Shown: positions 58,501 through 63,487, counted from the stretch's first letter. The stretch: DNA of 64,000 nucleotides from Candidatus Methylomirabilis sp. (GCA_020722725.1 DYKG01000001.1:1-64000), one strand, 5' to 3'. Notes: generated from the letters alone by a model not told the origin. A program made the numbers and translations.

Positions 58501-59719
58501 TGTCCGGACCGGCGTCGATTGGAATCGAAGCAACGATCTCCAGCTGGCAAGTGGTGGTGCCAACGTTAACTGTAGAGTCGGTGCCGCCTGGCAGAAGAAT
58601 ATTGGCTGTGAGATAGTTGAAAGCCGGGGTGTCGAGGTCGATGGCAAAGGTTCGGTCAACGGTATTCACATTGCCGGCGTCATCGACAAAGCGGAAAGTA
58701 ACCAGCATTGCGCCGCTTTTTATATCGGCTTCGCTCAGAATCACGTCCTGCTGCCATACTGCCGGGTTGCCTTCTCCGGATGAACTGATGAGAGGCATGA
58801 CAACCCCTGCAGAGATGCCTGCAGGGTTTGCTCCGGAAGTCAGAGTTGGAATGGTGACCGTTACGGTTTCGTTGTCATATTGGGTTACTCTGGCTGTCAG
58901 CCTGATAATATCTCCGGCAAGCGCAGTAGCATTTCCTGAAAGCACCTGAATTCTTGTCTGTGCAGTGTCTATGACTGAGGGCCTGGTATCGAGAATGAAA
59001 TCATTCGAAACAAAAATCATTGCCGGGTGTAATGGGTCTTTGAGGGTAATCTGCAAAGGCCCGGTGTATTCGCGGTTAGCCAGATAGAGTTGGGTGCTGG
59101 CATCAAGAGTGAGGCTGAAAACACCGCCGGCGCCTGTATAGGGAACGTCAACGTTGTTGCCCCCACCTATGGGTGTAAGATTTACATAGGCTTTGGTGCC
59201 GCCATAGGGGAAGGCCTGATACTGAGCATCGGTGATGCTTATCGTGATATCCTGTCCGTTTGGGATCACCGCTGGAGAAACTGTAGGATTCGAGCCATCT
59301 ACTTGAACCAGGTCAAATAGAATTGTGTTGGTAACGTTGGATCCGGTAACCAGAAGGTTTGTCTGGCCACTGATGGTAACGGCTGCGCTTCCAGGGTTAA
59401 GACCTGCCCGCCACTCATCAAGATCGATATCAACCCTGTATTGACCAGTCTGAGCGTTGATCTGGTTCATGATGAACTGACCCATACCAAGATTGGCACA
59501 ATCTACATAGGGCGGAACCAGCCAGAATTCAGTCTGAGTTGTAAAGGTCGCAATTGTTTCAATTCTTATCTGGTCGCCGAAATTGGTGTAACCGTTGTTG
59601 TCGCGGTCGAGCTGCAGGGAAAGGAAAGATGCATCGATTACCGGTGCAGCACTTGCATTGGAGATCAGCAACGCCTGTATAAGAATAAAAGCGAAGAACA
59701 GCCAATTTAATCGCTTCAT
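46595..59719 (-). CDS. Giant secreted Ig-like repeat protein A
   Basis: A 4374-residue exported protein, signal peptide 1-24 (NASA-AP cut). The first 1700 residues are Ig-like modules, with three tandem supra-units of about 240 residues (56565-58625). The middle has at least four Big_5-like domains (EFSEAMDP, VFSDNMDA, TFDEHMNT, TFSEPMKA) alternating with GxxTYxxRxxD-type modules. A block with AEFAADSLKED lies near 3990, then an Ig-like domain, then a 105-residue FlgD-like or type IX-sorting-like end (YPNPARV, IYDVAGHKV, GVYFARIEV, IAILR). Extra N-terminal residues from an in-frame start at 59746 are unlikely, because AAGGAG lies before ATG 59719. It should be a cell-surface filament or adhesin. 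A sigma-28-like promoter precedes it. Confidence 0.86.
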   Translation of the reverse strand: MKRLNWLFFAFILIQALLISNASAAPVIDASFLSLQLDRDNNGYTNFGDQIRIETIATFTTQTEFWLVPPYVDCANLGMGQFIMNQINAQTGQYRVDIDLDEWRAGLNPGSAAVTISGQTNLLVTGSNVTNTILFDLVQVDGSNPTVSPAVIPNGQDITISITDAQYQAFPYGGTKAYVNLTPIGGGNNVDVPYTGAGGVFSLTLDASTQLYLANREYTGPLQITLKDPLHPAMIFVSNDFILDTRPSVIDTAQTRIQVLSGNATALAGDIIRLTARVTQYDNETVTVTIPTLTSGANPAGISAGVVMPLISSSGEGNPAVWQQDVILSEADIKSGAMLVTFRFVDDAGNVNTVDRTFAIDLDTPAFNYLTANILLPGGTDSTVNVGTTTCQLEIVASIPIDAGPDTITVQADLTPIGGPAAQAMTQVANGDYRCVYTIPAGTIEDTANFSFQASAVDQAGNTILQGTTPDVQIDNVQPTVGVITITSVEQTVIAGEDFTIAVEANLIETGGTSGVFVDLSGLGLGNAEQLTIVTGNVYSQTFTLPTAAVAGFAVEGPKTFTVTARDSIAAHPAVIAHTVNATTPAHKFYNGNLIVTSDVFYPDNSDSPYNVATTTCKIIISATVPATGAITPLTASVDLSPIGGPAAQAMPRVGASDEYRTEYVIPAGALEDNVYHTFVVSVRDKDNVQFVQRSTTPPIGIDSVQPTLSGISITAANPTILAGTDFTISCTATNIEAGSVTVNLSSLGLSPLSTLNFQTGTTYSQTFTLPTEAAAGFAVDGAKSFRVSANDTIAADLTMISHRVSDFTSGYKIYNRPYTLVANVLNPNNSDSGFEFATTTCKLEITANMAASGNITPLTVTVDLSSVGGPASLAMPKMAGLDQYRAVWTIPAGALEDDVSYSFPVTVLDKDNVQLLKENTSPIVRIDNTLPVITSATLTNSDADINVDDVFTITVNATGVEMGSVTVDLSAIDLSFTSPDTPTMVFIPENPAGSGVYTRSFTLKDSIRAGIVRDAQTSFRVSVNDTVYDNILASDVIAHLVTANTNSMMIDNEPPFIAGIATNSYHNVNIGMDDGYVRIQDYLSFHAKIASASQPTGELSSILINMLPLGQSGASNMTASPSSTGWFDYILPGGVATGTLNHINTGFNVTATDNAGNATSTFIYVPIDNQPLTINDFIIDASTYKPGYSDSVISTINFNKIVSFNIPYGTFASDHSTGTIDLTAIGSSATALLASDEASYSILVPTASTTFEALGHEFRAMLYDRAGNSTMAVSNGYRVDCQLPGIVAATATIQMGTSPLAIGDKIRFDVWVQNNEGTGPTIDLTSLGGTANQTLIDAGSGKFTLIFDIATGTLDGLTPASWVVKAFDNDQNYVTTYTTTLTVDNLPQVLATGLNVTIASGTPSIRIGNQVNFELGIVDTANAGNATVDLTAIGGPSAQAMNYLLGTYTYSFVATEYNQKFTNHIFTAKVYDANGNLTNASSTEQVVDCQPVKFSSSGIVISQDNGDNPIANVANINDVITVYASAAAYLDATVQATIGSGTVDFATGTMTFNSSLNRHEATFTVSAPGTGGWGIQRGNNIYFKLTAVDDMGNVADMVQANSAFTVRNEPPTVTATFTLNPDYGLSNPVYNLGTSTVGDLLNVTCNFANDVPINKAWLDFSQLGSGTLDLTINGSSAATLSGIGSSKFAAFDGVNKEIYLIARDDGGNTDRATATYFIDNVAPNISSSQFDGSIIKVNLSEEYTNASLNIDEWTLVGSNTLPVGSTAYLNFPVGQTVNHSLTDFEIVLDNAQKITVAQWASTSLYLQVTNTASSAVSDLTHNEIRPINFAPVTITDSSWREPARVTSLVMTQTWPAGIVLDFTFNKDVDPATLQASAGVLLYKNLTYDYSSVDYADGYVFQPTLDTVSWSDNKHLRITLSSNSREWVARKLGNGSNKLRFATRSGRVFVKDFLTKDMQAISSQAALEATDNRPTPAFDFDAATPELDMASRSLKLTASDRLLLFTNDFARANATEPLMLMPIPTLSKRVSGFHNKVILHEFDSGSSVVLQLEDLQLPTDNLYASSTIALKLTATDVNNVINLFQSSATPDWRLQINAGAFTNLWGTNNTPYLPSGNPGSLNMIYPAGYNPVTVAACSMSDKPPVSQKTAGQLTFEVEVYPANLDGVDVPIQTQIQPTAQLIRQDTGAVICNGTFVSYTNRTVNSKTRTVARFTNAADFPTNLQRIPARIEVNGIRDIFNASYNVVASFAYDLALKNDTAPDGFSDTASSPIEIDTQKPTVVQVIPGDYIGRLPAGSEFRVEFSEAMDPLVVPTLRLATGTTTMSFTFHSWLATDIARFTNNTAFTSATINGTWTWEVTGGRDEATNTHDGTSSFLVEVRTYAPEVAAGNVKITTVQTTIDNTVRIDQPWSQQIGAATFAIQYTTAPTQYLPHYLEIYDDSNVRYGRVPVTAVSLANTATATFASTDFDIDPGLTGPTTYRVRIIDSAMNQTESVANLVYDNLAPDVNSFALTGIGSESATVSYYNPSVGNFTLNVTTTSTTDNLRLAIYSYATNATTTYNMNQPLPGNYQISTGDLLTNGTYTLSIVDLAGNIGTGPSVRMLVVDKQVPTVLAVSPSGLIGNSPIGGTTFTVVFSDNMDASLAVVPTLTLATSSATISMNFAGWADPAIASTAYYTNAVEIASSMPSGFYNYNISGGRDLAGNAMLAPSVGTFKVEIQTKGPFAQIDVYTDQAHIYATQQKNLAFNPAFGPATFNIDYSGGPFNNQHSLLIFDSTDVQVASIAIPIADPASIVYAGVHPTGTYRFKIRDAEDNISGSYLPEPFYVDVDIPNINNVIAMQGSGIASDTGAGLIHFLSPLQGNSTFLATTTANEELIMLLRDISPATSTYPMAGSATSHNVSIGSTLADGVYDVLFADRAGNIAIGTASSARLIVDSALPTVTVATPNISGGIAAGTGVFVITFDEHMNTAIAPTATIATGSTIINLGSPVWLDSFRCQFTNTTNLSGYAPGSYSYQVTGARDLAGNPNVNPTPGSFSIDLFTQAPVVTATLRSQQNMLSGSTELLNRPFSINAMPGIATLSLNYSSGPFQAPHNMMVYNSSNQLVSNIVVNPDIANKVATVTVDAAFFGTPGNVGPGEYRFRMVDSIGNLSATNTLPLIYDAIGPDITAASISTVSDGSNNPLYYNQALHGDLKVKFTSTATDSLLLVAANGIATAAYSMTLNDATDEYSATVTAAQAALLSTGTYAITAFDLAGNMASGAASTTVLIIDRDIPQVLSVLSLNGTPLTSEPVGGATFTVTFSEPMKASATPVLKLATSTKNIACTFESWLSTTQARFVTAEAINPDIPQGEYNYQVTATDLTGNVLNNAVVGTVQIRSRGPVVASIYATSYQSTTASGTSEILHDMPFSFNVAPGAATLTIQLAQAPDAAPIDLHFMQSGVTVASYPLVLSGTAATFTWSATNGPNPAFPTTYQVKLVDASGDFSLESYDWTMDASAPATLTGPTVTRGVIATGAVYFNPAIHSYLNVKFSASETSAPKMRVRGSISTDTYDLSTAGTNQWSGNFDGRFSRGTSPKPLMPDGTYALDLVDQAGNVGMLASGNPILYNIVIDTQSPGISTYSTLVAGMPVTSYSPAAGNLEIRVVSGETLNETGIYWMEVLNSSNIKINQLRVNNSGGNKSAFWDGKNSAGTTVLDGTYSFRATDYAGNPATGSISVFALTTTFKVVGVSQISSSTAKLIFNHEVNPNLSGAIITAPGLTVTNLNRIEPQAVSFTVVPNFAHLTNYTFTITPNTIKSIYGAGINSPDNTGTLTADGQGPKLTEVSFAGLSGQQEFKVIFDETFSAASAGDVGKYSLTGPSGAVALSAATTQSDAKTVLLTASQNLIENADYQISVTGIEDTYGNLSPTTNSLSFKGRDLTAPTLEVSAFSNPANENDIIVVVVSNEDLKAAPVLQIAQSNAPIITTTMQTGANSKSFMIGVHLSTSYPGNGTLLATAQDLAGNQGSGNSTFTVAYISASKVASLVSADNSLTAEFAADSLKEDAVIKIMTHRLEKSSEANSQIRTALQRQAKLALGMRAAQAASGLNQAELEPVSHAHEISISSAKVNKGFNVFVEMPAASSATGLGLFYQDNNQWKFISAAPTRGNKLATRISTSQMLAILHDTKAPEITISTDINLAEPFRTPRPEFHGKIVEAGSGLDLTTVSASIDSGPAQNVTVDASGKFTFIPQADLTGGWHDLVIRASDNTGNVSAMAPVRFEVTVPLQITQIAQYPNPARVRTFVRISANRGDIDESLVRVRIYDVAGHKVATLDGIRPVNEKWGINARFVYDIPWDLRNTAGKKVANGVYFARIEVRDPDDQNRKVKETFKIAILR
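56565..58625 (-). repeat. Three tandem two-domain supra-units in giant protein A
   Basis: Protein repeats of about 240 residues begin near 58625, 57960 and 57280. Each has ATTTC or GTTTC near its start, then IGGPA or VGGPA, IPAG(A/T)(L/I)ED, and in the second half SQTFTLPT or RSFTLKD. The first two pairs are the most alike. They probably arose by unequal duplication. Edges are approximate. Confidence 0.75.
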
Positions 59720-59812
59720 GGCAACTCCTTGAAAAGATCCGGGCAATTTGCAACCATATTCAAACCTTGATTCCGGCTAAATTTTGACAACTCAGACAAT
59801 TAGTCCTTCTGT

Positions 59813-59840
59813 ATATCGGCTCTATAAAGCAGATGCCTTA
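59813..59840 (-). promoter_or_regulatory. Sigma-28-type promoter of giant protein A
   Basis: On the minus strand GCCGATAT (59813-59820), the -10 form used by Bacillus sigma-D, is preceded after 12 bases by TAAGGCAT (59833-59840), five of eight to the -35 box. The ATG lies 93 bases downstream. It is in the 395-base gap 59720-60114, which otherwise holds palindromic repeats and a plus-strand promoter. Confidence 0.5.
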
Positions 59841-59887
59841 TTGTTTTTTTTATGGGTAAAACGCTCTTTTCAAATTCGCGTAAAGAA

Positions 59888-59979
59888 ACGGGCGAACACG
59901 CTGGTTTGCCCCTACAATTAAATCTATCGTTATTATGTTAGCCACATACTTGTAGGGGGCGACCCATGTGTCGGCCCGC
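59888..59979. repeat. Two facing copies of a GTAGGGGC-type palindromic repeat
   Basis: One copy at 59952-59979 (GTAGGGGGCGACC...GTCGGCCCGC) matches 25791-25818 with only four differences in 28 bases. A second, divergent copy at 59888-59914 lies in the opposite direction (GGGCGAACACG...TTTGCCCCTAC). The pair frames about 37 A+T-rich bases. They resemble REP-type elements. Confidence 0.65.
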
Positions 59980-60031
59980 TTCAGGTCGTTGTAAAACATG
60001 TGAATTTTAAGTGATTGGTAATATATTCGTT

Positions 60032-60061
60032 GGTGCCGCAGAGGCGGAGCACCCAGGCACC
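60032..60061. repeat. Small palindromic repeat
   Basis: GGTGCC (60032-60037) and GGCACC (60056-60061) flank a G+C-rich loop that can pair further (GCGGAGCACCC). It resembles other short intergenic elements in the region but has no second copy in the window. Confidence 0.4.
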
Positions 60062-60080
60062 GCCCGCAATTAAAATGGAT

Positions 60081-60108
60081 TTGACGCTTTAGTCGAATAT
60101 GATAAAAT
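60081..60108 (+). promoter_or_regulatory. Sigma-70 promoter set for a leaderless transcript
   Basis: TTGACG (60081-60086), a 16-base spacer and TAAAAT (60103-60108) match the consensus at five of six positions each. The usual start seven bases after the -10 box falls on the A of ATG 60115. No convincing ribosome site precedes that ATG. Confidence 0.55.
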
Positions 60109-60114
60109 TGAGAT

Positions 60115-60957
60115 ATGAATGAAATAAATCGGGTTTTTGGGCGGGTACCAGGCGCAGACCGGGCGCTTCTGCATTTGAATGAGACGTTTGCGCTCAGGCA
60201 GCGAAGTGAGAACGAAATTTCGCTTTTTGCGCTGAACGGAAAAATGTTGCGTCTGATCAAAGAAGATGTCGATGCTGGCCCTGATTGCATTGTCTGCCAG
60301 CAGATGCCGGCTAATAATGAAAATCTGCCCGAAGACGGCTGGGTGCTCGAAGATGGGGTGCTGCGCATTCCTTTTCTGACCAAAATCGAGCTGCAGAAAG
60401 TCGAACTTTTTGATTCGGTCGGAAATATTGAAATTCGCGATTTTCCAGGTCATATGAAGGGTATGATTGCCCGACGCCTGCGCCAGGCTGATTTTGCCAG
60501 AGTTAAGCCGGTTGAAGACCGGTGCGGGCTGCTTACTTCGGCGTTAAATGAACATTTGACCGAATCGGCAGAAATTCCGCTGGTCGAAGTTCTGGGTTTC
60601 GGCGAGGGAAGCCCGTCGATGGGTGATGCGGCCCTTTGCGGCATGCTGCTGACCGGTCGCTGCTTTGCACTTGGCCGGCGCTTTAAATTGAACTGGTATA
60701 ACCGCCTGCGGGTTGAAGTCAGGCGCCTGCTGCACCGCACCGACCACCGTGGTAAAAACTGGCTTTCATTTGCTCTTGATGGCCGCATGACTGCCCTGCA
60801 ACGCGGTTTCTTCATGGCGATGGCCCGCGATTTCGAATGTGCCGACGAAATTGTGGTAAAAAAGATTGCCGGCGAAGAAATTTTTAACGGCCGGGCTTTT
60901 CTGATCGGCTGTTTTGCCGCCCTCGAAATGATTCAGAAATCGCTCTATAATAAGTGA
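60115..60957 (+). CDS. DUF2877-like protein
   Basis: A 280-residue soluble protein. Residues 161-176 (GFGEGSPSMGDAALCG) resemble the glycine-rich signature of the DUF2877 family (GxGxGxTPSGDDxLxG), and the length fits. Some DUF2877 members sit near acyl-CoA-synthetase-like and carboxylase genes of ureide or carboxylate metabolism. No such genes are here, so no reaction is assigned. No signal peptide or membrane helix is seen. It stands alone, divergent from giant protein A and convergent with the next gene. A perfect palindrome follows 20 bases after the stop. The promoter position suggests a leaderless mRNA. Confidence 0.65.
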   Translation: MNEINRVFGRVPGADRALLHLNETFALRQRSENEISLFALNGKMLRLIKEDVDAGPDCIVCQQMPANNENLPEDGWVLEDGVLRIPFLTKIELQKVELFDSVGNIEIRDFPGHMKGMIARRLRQADFARVKPVEDRCGLLTSALNEHLTESAEIPLVEVLGFGEGSPSMGDAALCGMLLTGRCFALGRRFKLNWYNRLRVEVRRLLHRTDHRGKNWLSFALDGRMTALQRGFFMAMARDFECADEIVVKKIAGEEIFNGRAFLIGCFAALEMIQKSLYNK

Positions 60958-60977
60958 TCTGTTTAATTTTATCCGGT

Positions 60978-61004
60978 CATCGAACCAATTCAATTGGTTC
61001 GATG
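60978..61004. repeat. Perfect 27-bp palindrome between convergent genes
   Basis: Arms of 13 bases (60978-60990 and 60992-61004, CATCGAACCAATT and its complement) surround a single C. It lies in the 162-base gap between the DUF2877-like gene and the converging unknown gene. As RNA it would form a strong stem, but no T-run follows. It may be a two-way terminator or a protein-binding site. Confidence 0.7.
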
Positions 61005-61030
61005 CACCACTGAATATTTCCATGCTTTCC

Positions 61031-61067
61031 CGGTTGCTTCGACCTCTTGCAGAGGCTCGGCAACCGT
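61031..61067. repeat. GGTTGCTTCGACC palindromic repeat, copy 1
   Basis: CGGTTGC (61031-61037) and GCAACCG (61060-61066) form the ends, with TTCGACC and GGCTC inside. Copies 2 and 3 are at 61820-61857 and 63686-63732. It follows the end of the unknown 61120-61653 gene and may stabilise or end its mRNA. Confidence 0.65.
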
Positions 61068-61119
61068 TCTGATGGAAAAACCTGATTGGGTTTTGAAAAA
61101 CTCGATGATTGTCTTTTGA

Positions 61120-61653
61120 TCAGCTGATAGCTGAAGATGGTTCGATCAATGGTTTGTTTAAAAAAGTTGTTTGAAAAAATATTTCTTCGGGAGTTCTGAA
61201 TTTGGGGTTGGCCTGCTGTTTCTGCAGGTTTTCCATCCGGGTTGACTGCTGACCCGAGATAAAAGCGTCGAAATCGTTGAGAAACTTATCGAGGGCGGAT
61301 TTGGCTTTGTTCTGCATTGCCGGATGATTTTTGATTTCTTTTTTCAATGAACCGATTTCTTCTGGTGAAAAGCGGTTGCTGATATTCTGCAGGAAGTTTT
61401 TTGTTTCGGGGGTAATGCCCTGGTCGAATACTTTGGTAGCCATGACCGAAGCGGCGAGAGAAATCTGGTTCTCTTTCGGCATATTGCCGGTCATTCCCCA
61501 GAACTGGTTCATCAGGTCGTCTTTATTGAAAGAAGTATGATTCATGCGCCGACCTTCATCATCGAAGCTGATCGAGACTTCGGCCCTGCTGTTATTATTT
61601 GCCGTGCGGTTATATCGGGTAAACATGGTCTGGTTGTAAGCACCAACGTTCAT
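61120..61653 (-). CDS. Unknown soluble protein under a sigma-28-like promoter
   Basis: A 177-residue protein of no recognised family. The first 40 residues are Asn/Thr/Ser-rich and probably flexible. The remainder is helical and Lys/Glu/Asn/Gln-rich, with an FSPEEIGSLKKEI segment. There is no signal peptide or membrane helix. GGAGG lies eight bases before the ATG and GCCGATAA lies 34 bases upstream, a good fit to a sigma-28 promoter. A flagellar, chemotaxis or secreted-via-flagellar-apparatus role is therefore possible but rests on the promoter alone. It is convergent with the DUF2877-like gene and downstream of hisS on the same strand. Confidence 0.75.
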   Translation of the reverse strand: MNVGAYNQTMFTRYNRTANNNSRAEVSISFDDEGRRMNHTSFNKDDLMNQFWGMTGNMPKENQISLAASVMATKVFDQGITPETKNFLQNISNRFSPEEIGSLKKEIKNHPAMQNKAKSALDKFLNDFDAFISGQQSTRMENLQKQQANPKFRTPEEIFFQTTFLNKPLIEPSSAIS

Positions 61654-61686
61654 TTTTTGCCTCCGGATAATTATTTTCTTAGAAAA

Positions 61687-61714
61687 TTATCGGCAGGTGG
61701 CCGCTCATAGTTAA
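61687..61714 (-). promoter_or_regulatory. Sigma-28-type promoter of the unknown 61120-61653 gene
   Basis: On the minus strand GCCGATAA (61687-61694) is preceded after 12 bases by TTAACTAT (61707-61714), five of eight to the -35 box. The predicted leader is about 27 bases and includes the GGAGG site. The 341-base gap 61654-61994 also holds two palindromic repeats. Confidence 0.55.
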
Positions 61715-61819
61715 TATTTTTTTTACAACAGGGCAAAAAAACCACAATTTACATAAAGAACCTCAAGAGAAGTTGGGTAAAACCAATCACGATAAATTCA
61801 TTCGATTAGTTTTTTCACT

Positions 61820-61857
61820 GGTTGCTTCGACCCCGTTTACGTGGCTCAGCAACCGTA
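61820..61857. repeat. GGTTGCTTCGACC palindromic repeat, copy 2
   Basis: GGTTGCTTCGACC (61820-61832) and GGCTCAGCAACCGT (61844-61857) match copy 1 closely at both ends, while the loop differs. The ends pair as GGTTGC/GCAACC. Confidence 0.65.
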
Positions 61858-61935
61858 AGGTGCCCATGTCAGCTTTAAAACTGTATCGTGATCGCCAGAG
61901 TTATACAAAAGCACATTGAAAATAATACTACTGTC

Positions 61936-61958
61936 ATCGCCCGACTAGATCGGGCGAT
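61936..61958. repeat. ATCGCCCGA hairpin repeat after hisS
   Basis: Perfect 9-bp arms ATCGCCCGA (61936-61944) and TCGGGCGAT (61950-61958) with loop CTAGA. The surrounding TGTCATCGCCCGA...TCGGGCGATCCA is the form of a widespread REP-like element known mostly from Alphaproteobacteria. It lies 37 bases after the hisS stop and could end or protect that mRNA. Confidence 0.6.
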
Positions 61959-61994
61959 CCATGCGTTTCCGAATAAAATGAAATTTGATTTGAA

Positions 61995-63350
61995 TCAGAG
62001 CTTGCCGGCGATGAATCGGGCGGCTTCCCGCCAGCCAAGAACCTGCTGTTCGCCGCTTGTCAGATTCTTGATGCTGATTTGCCGGCTGGCGGCCTCTGCC
62101 GCGCCGAGAATGGCCACCCATCTTGCTCCCACTGATTCGGCGTAGGATATCTGTTTGCCGAGTTTGGGAGTTTCAGGGTAAATTTCGGTTTTGATGCCCT
62201 GGTCGCGAAAAGCTTTTGCTGCTGCAACGACTTCGGGGTCAGCAACGTCGTCAAAATGGCAGAGCATCAGATCGGGGCCGGCAATCTTTTTGTTGAGCAG
62301 TCCGCGTTCTTCAAGAATGAGAACCAGGCGCTCGAAACCGATTGAAAATCCTACGGCAGGCAGGTCTTTGCCCCTGAACATGCCGATCAGGCCATCGTAA
62401 CGTCCACCACCACCGATGCTGCCGCTGAATTCGGGTGAGCGGATTTCGAAAATGGGGCCGGTGTAGTAACCAAGACCACGGGCCAGCGAGGTGTCGATGC
62501 AATAGCGCCCGGCCGCTGCGGTCTGGTCCAGCAGACTGGTCAGAGACAGCAGTTCATCGATGAATGTCGCTGCTTCGGGAACTTCTTTGAGCAGGTTGCG
62601 AAGCCTTTCGAGCTCCTGCTTTTCATCGAGATTTTCAGGTCTGATAATCAGGCCGAGCAATTTATCAACCTGTTGATCTTCGATGCCGCGTTCGTTAAGT
62701 TCTTTTTTGACGCCGGCCACTTCAATTTTGTCGAGCTTATCGACGGCAACCAGCGTGGTGCTTTCTTTTTCAATCTCGATTCCGGCAGCTTTGATCAAAC
62801 ATTTGAGCAGCTGACGATGGTTAAGATGAATTTTGAAATTGGTGAATCCGAGCTGGCAGAAAACTTCTGCCACCGCCGAACAGACTTCGGCTTCGGCAAT
62901 CAGTGATTTGGTGCCGGTAATATCCACATCGCACTGTAAAAATTCGCGGAATCTGCCTTTGCCGGGGCGGTCAGCACGCCAGACCGGCTGAATCTGGCAG
63001 CGTTTGAAAAAGCGCGGCAGATCGGGATAATTGGCTATAACTCTTGCCAGGGGAACGGTCAGATCATAACGCAGGCCAAGGTCACCAAGGTCTTTTTCTT
63101 CGACCTGGTCGTTTTCGAGGGCGCGGGCAAGCTTGTCGCGGCGGTGCAGAATTCTGAAAAGCAGCTGATCGCCTTCGTCGCCGTACTTTCCCAGCAGTGT
63201 AGACAGGTTTTCAATCGATGGGGTTTCAATCTGCACGAAACCATATTTTTCATAAACCTGGGCGATGGTGGCGGCGACAAATTTGCGATGTGCCAGCTCT
63301 TCCGGCATGAAATCGCGCATTCCACTCGGCGGCCTGGTTGAAATAGCCAT
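61995..63350 (-). CDS. hisS: Histidyl-tRNA synthetase
   Basis: A 451-residue class II synthetase that charges tRNA-His. Motif 1 lies near the N-terminus (RDFMPEE, IETPSIE). Motif 2 is GRFREFLQCDVDITG. The His-A and His-B elements are seen in ARGLGYYTGPIFEI and GGGGRYDGLIG, with GFSIGFERL as motif 3. A C-terminal anticodon-binding domain is present. GAGGAAG precedes the ATG. A small coding frame ends two bases upstream, and a promoter candidate lies inside that frame. Confidence 0.96.
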   Translation of the reverse strand: MAISTRPPSGMRDFMPEELAHRKFVAATIAQVYEKYGFVQIETPSIENLSTLLGKYGDEGDQLLFRILHRRDKLARALENDQVEEKDLGDLGLRYDLTVPLARVIANYPDLPRFFKRCQIQPVWRADRPGKGRFREFLQCDVDITGTKSLIAEAEVCSAVAEVFCQLGFTNFKIHLNHRQLLKCLIKAAGIEIEKESTTLVAVDKLDKIEVAGVKKELNERGIEDQQVDKLLGLIIRPENLDEKQELERLRNLLKEVPEAATFIDELLSLTSLLDQTAAAGRYCIDTSLARGLGYYTGPIFEIRSPEFSGSIGGGGRYDGLIGMFRGKDLPAVGFSIGFERLVLILEERGLLNKKIAGPDLMLCHFDDVADPEVVAAAKAFRDQGIKTEIYPETPKLGKQISYAESVGARWVAILGAAEAASRQISIKNLTSGEQQVLGWREAARFIAGKL

Positions 63351-63352
63351 TA

Positions 63353-63487
63353 TTATCTTCCTCGGATTAGATGTGCTCCTTTACAACTTCTGAAGCCATT
63401 TGTTGATAACAGAGGCGCGGGCATCTTGTCAATGCTGCGATAAGAGCCATCGAGATCGATACTGAACTGGCCGGGGCTGGTATTCAT
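63353..63487 (-). CDS. Possible 44-residue leader peptide upstream of hisS
   Basis: A short frame starts with ATG 63487 behind AGGAGA at good spacing and stops (TAA) two bases before the hisS ATG, with the hisS ribosome site inside its last codons. This spacing would couple hisS translation to it. The peptide has a single His near its end and is otherwise plain, so it is not a classical His attenuator. It has no recognised relative. The hisS promoter candidate within it competes with this reading. Confidence 0.35.
   Translation of the reverse strand: MNTSPGQFSIDLDGSYRSIDKMPAPLLSTNGFRSCKGAHLIRGR
63403..63432 (-). promoter_or_regulatory. Candidate hisS promoter
   Basis: On the minus strand TTGACA (63427-63432), an 18-base spacer and TATCAA (63403-63408) give a start near 63396, about 46 bases before hisS. 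It overlaps the small upstream frame. Confidence 0.45.

Noticed and set aside
61888-62145. A short plus-strand frame containing VIARLDRAIHAF
   Set aside because: That peptide is the translation of the palindromic REP-like element and the frame runs antisense into hisS. It is treated as non-coding.
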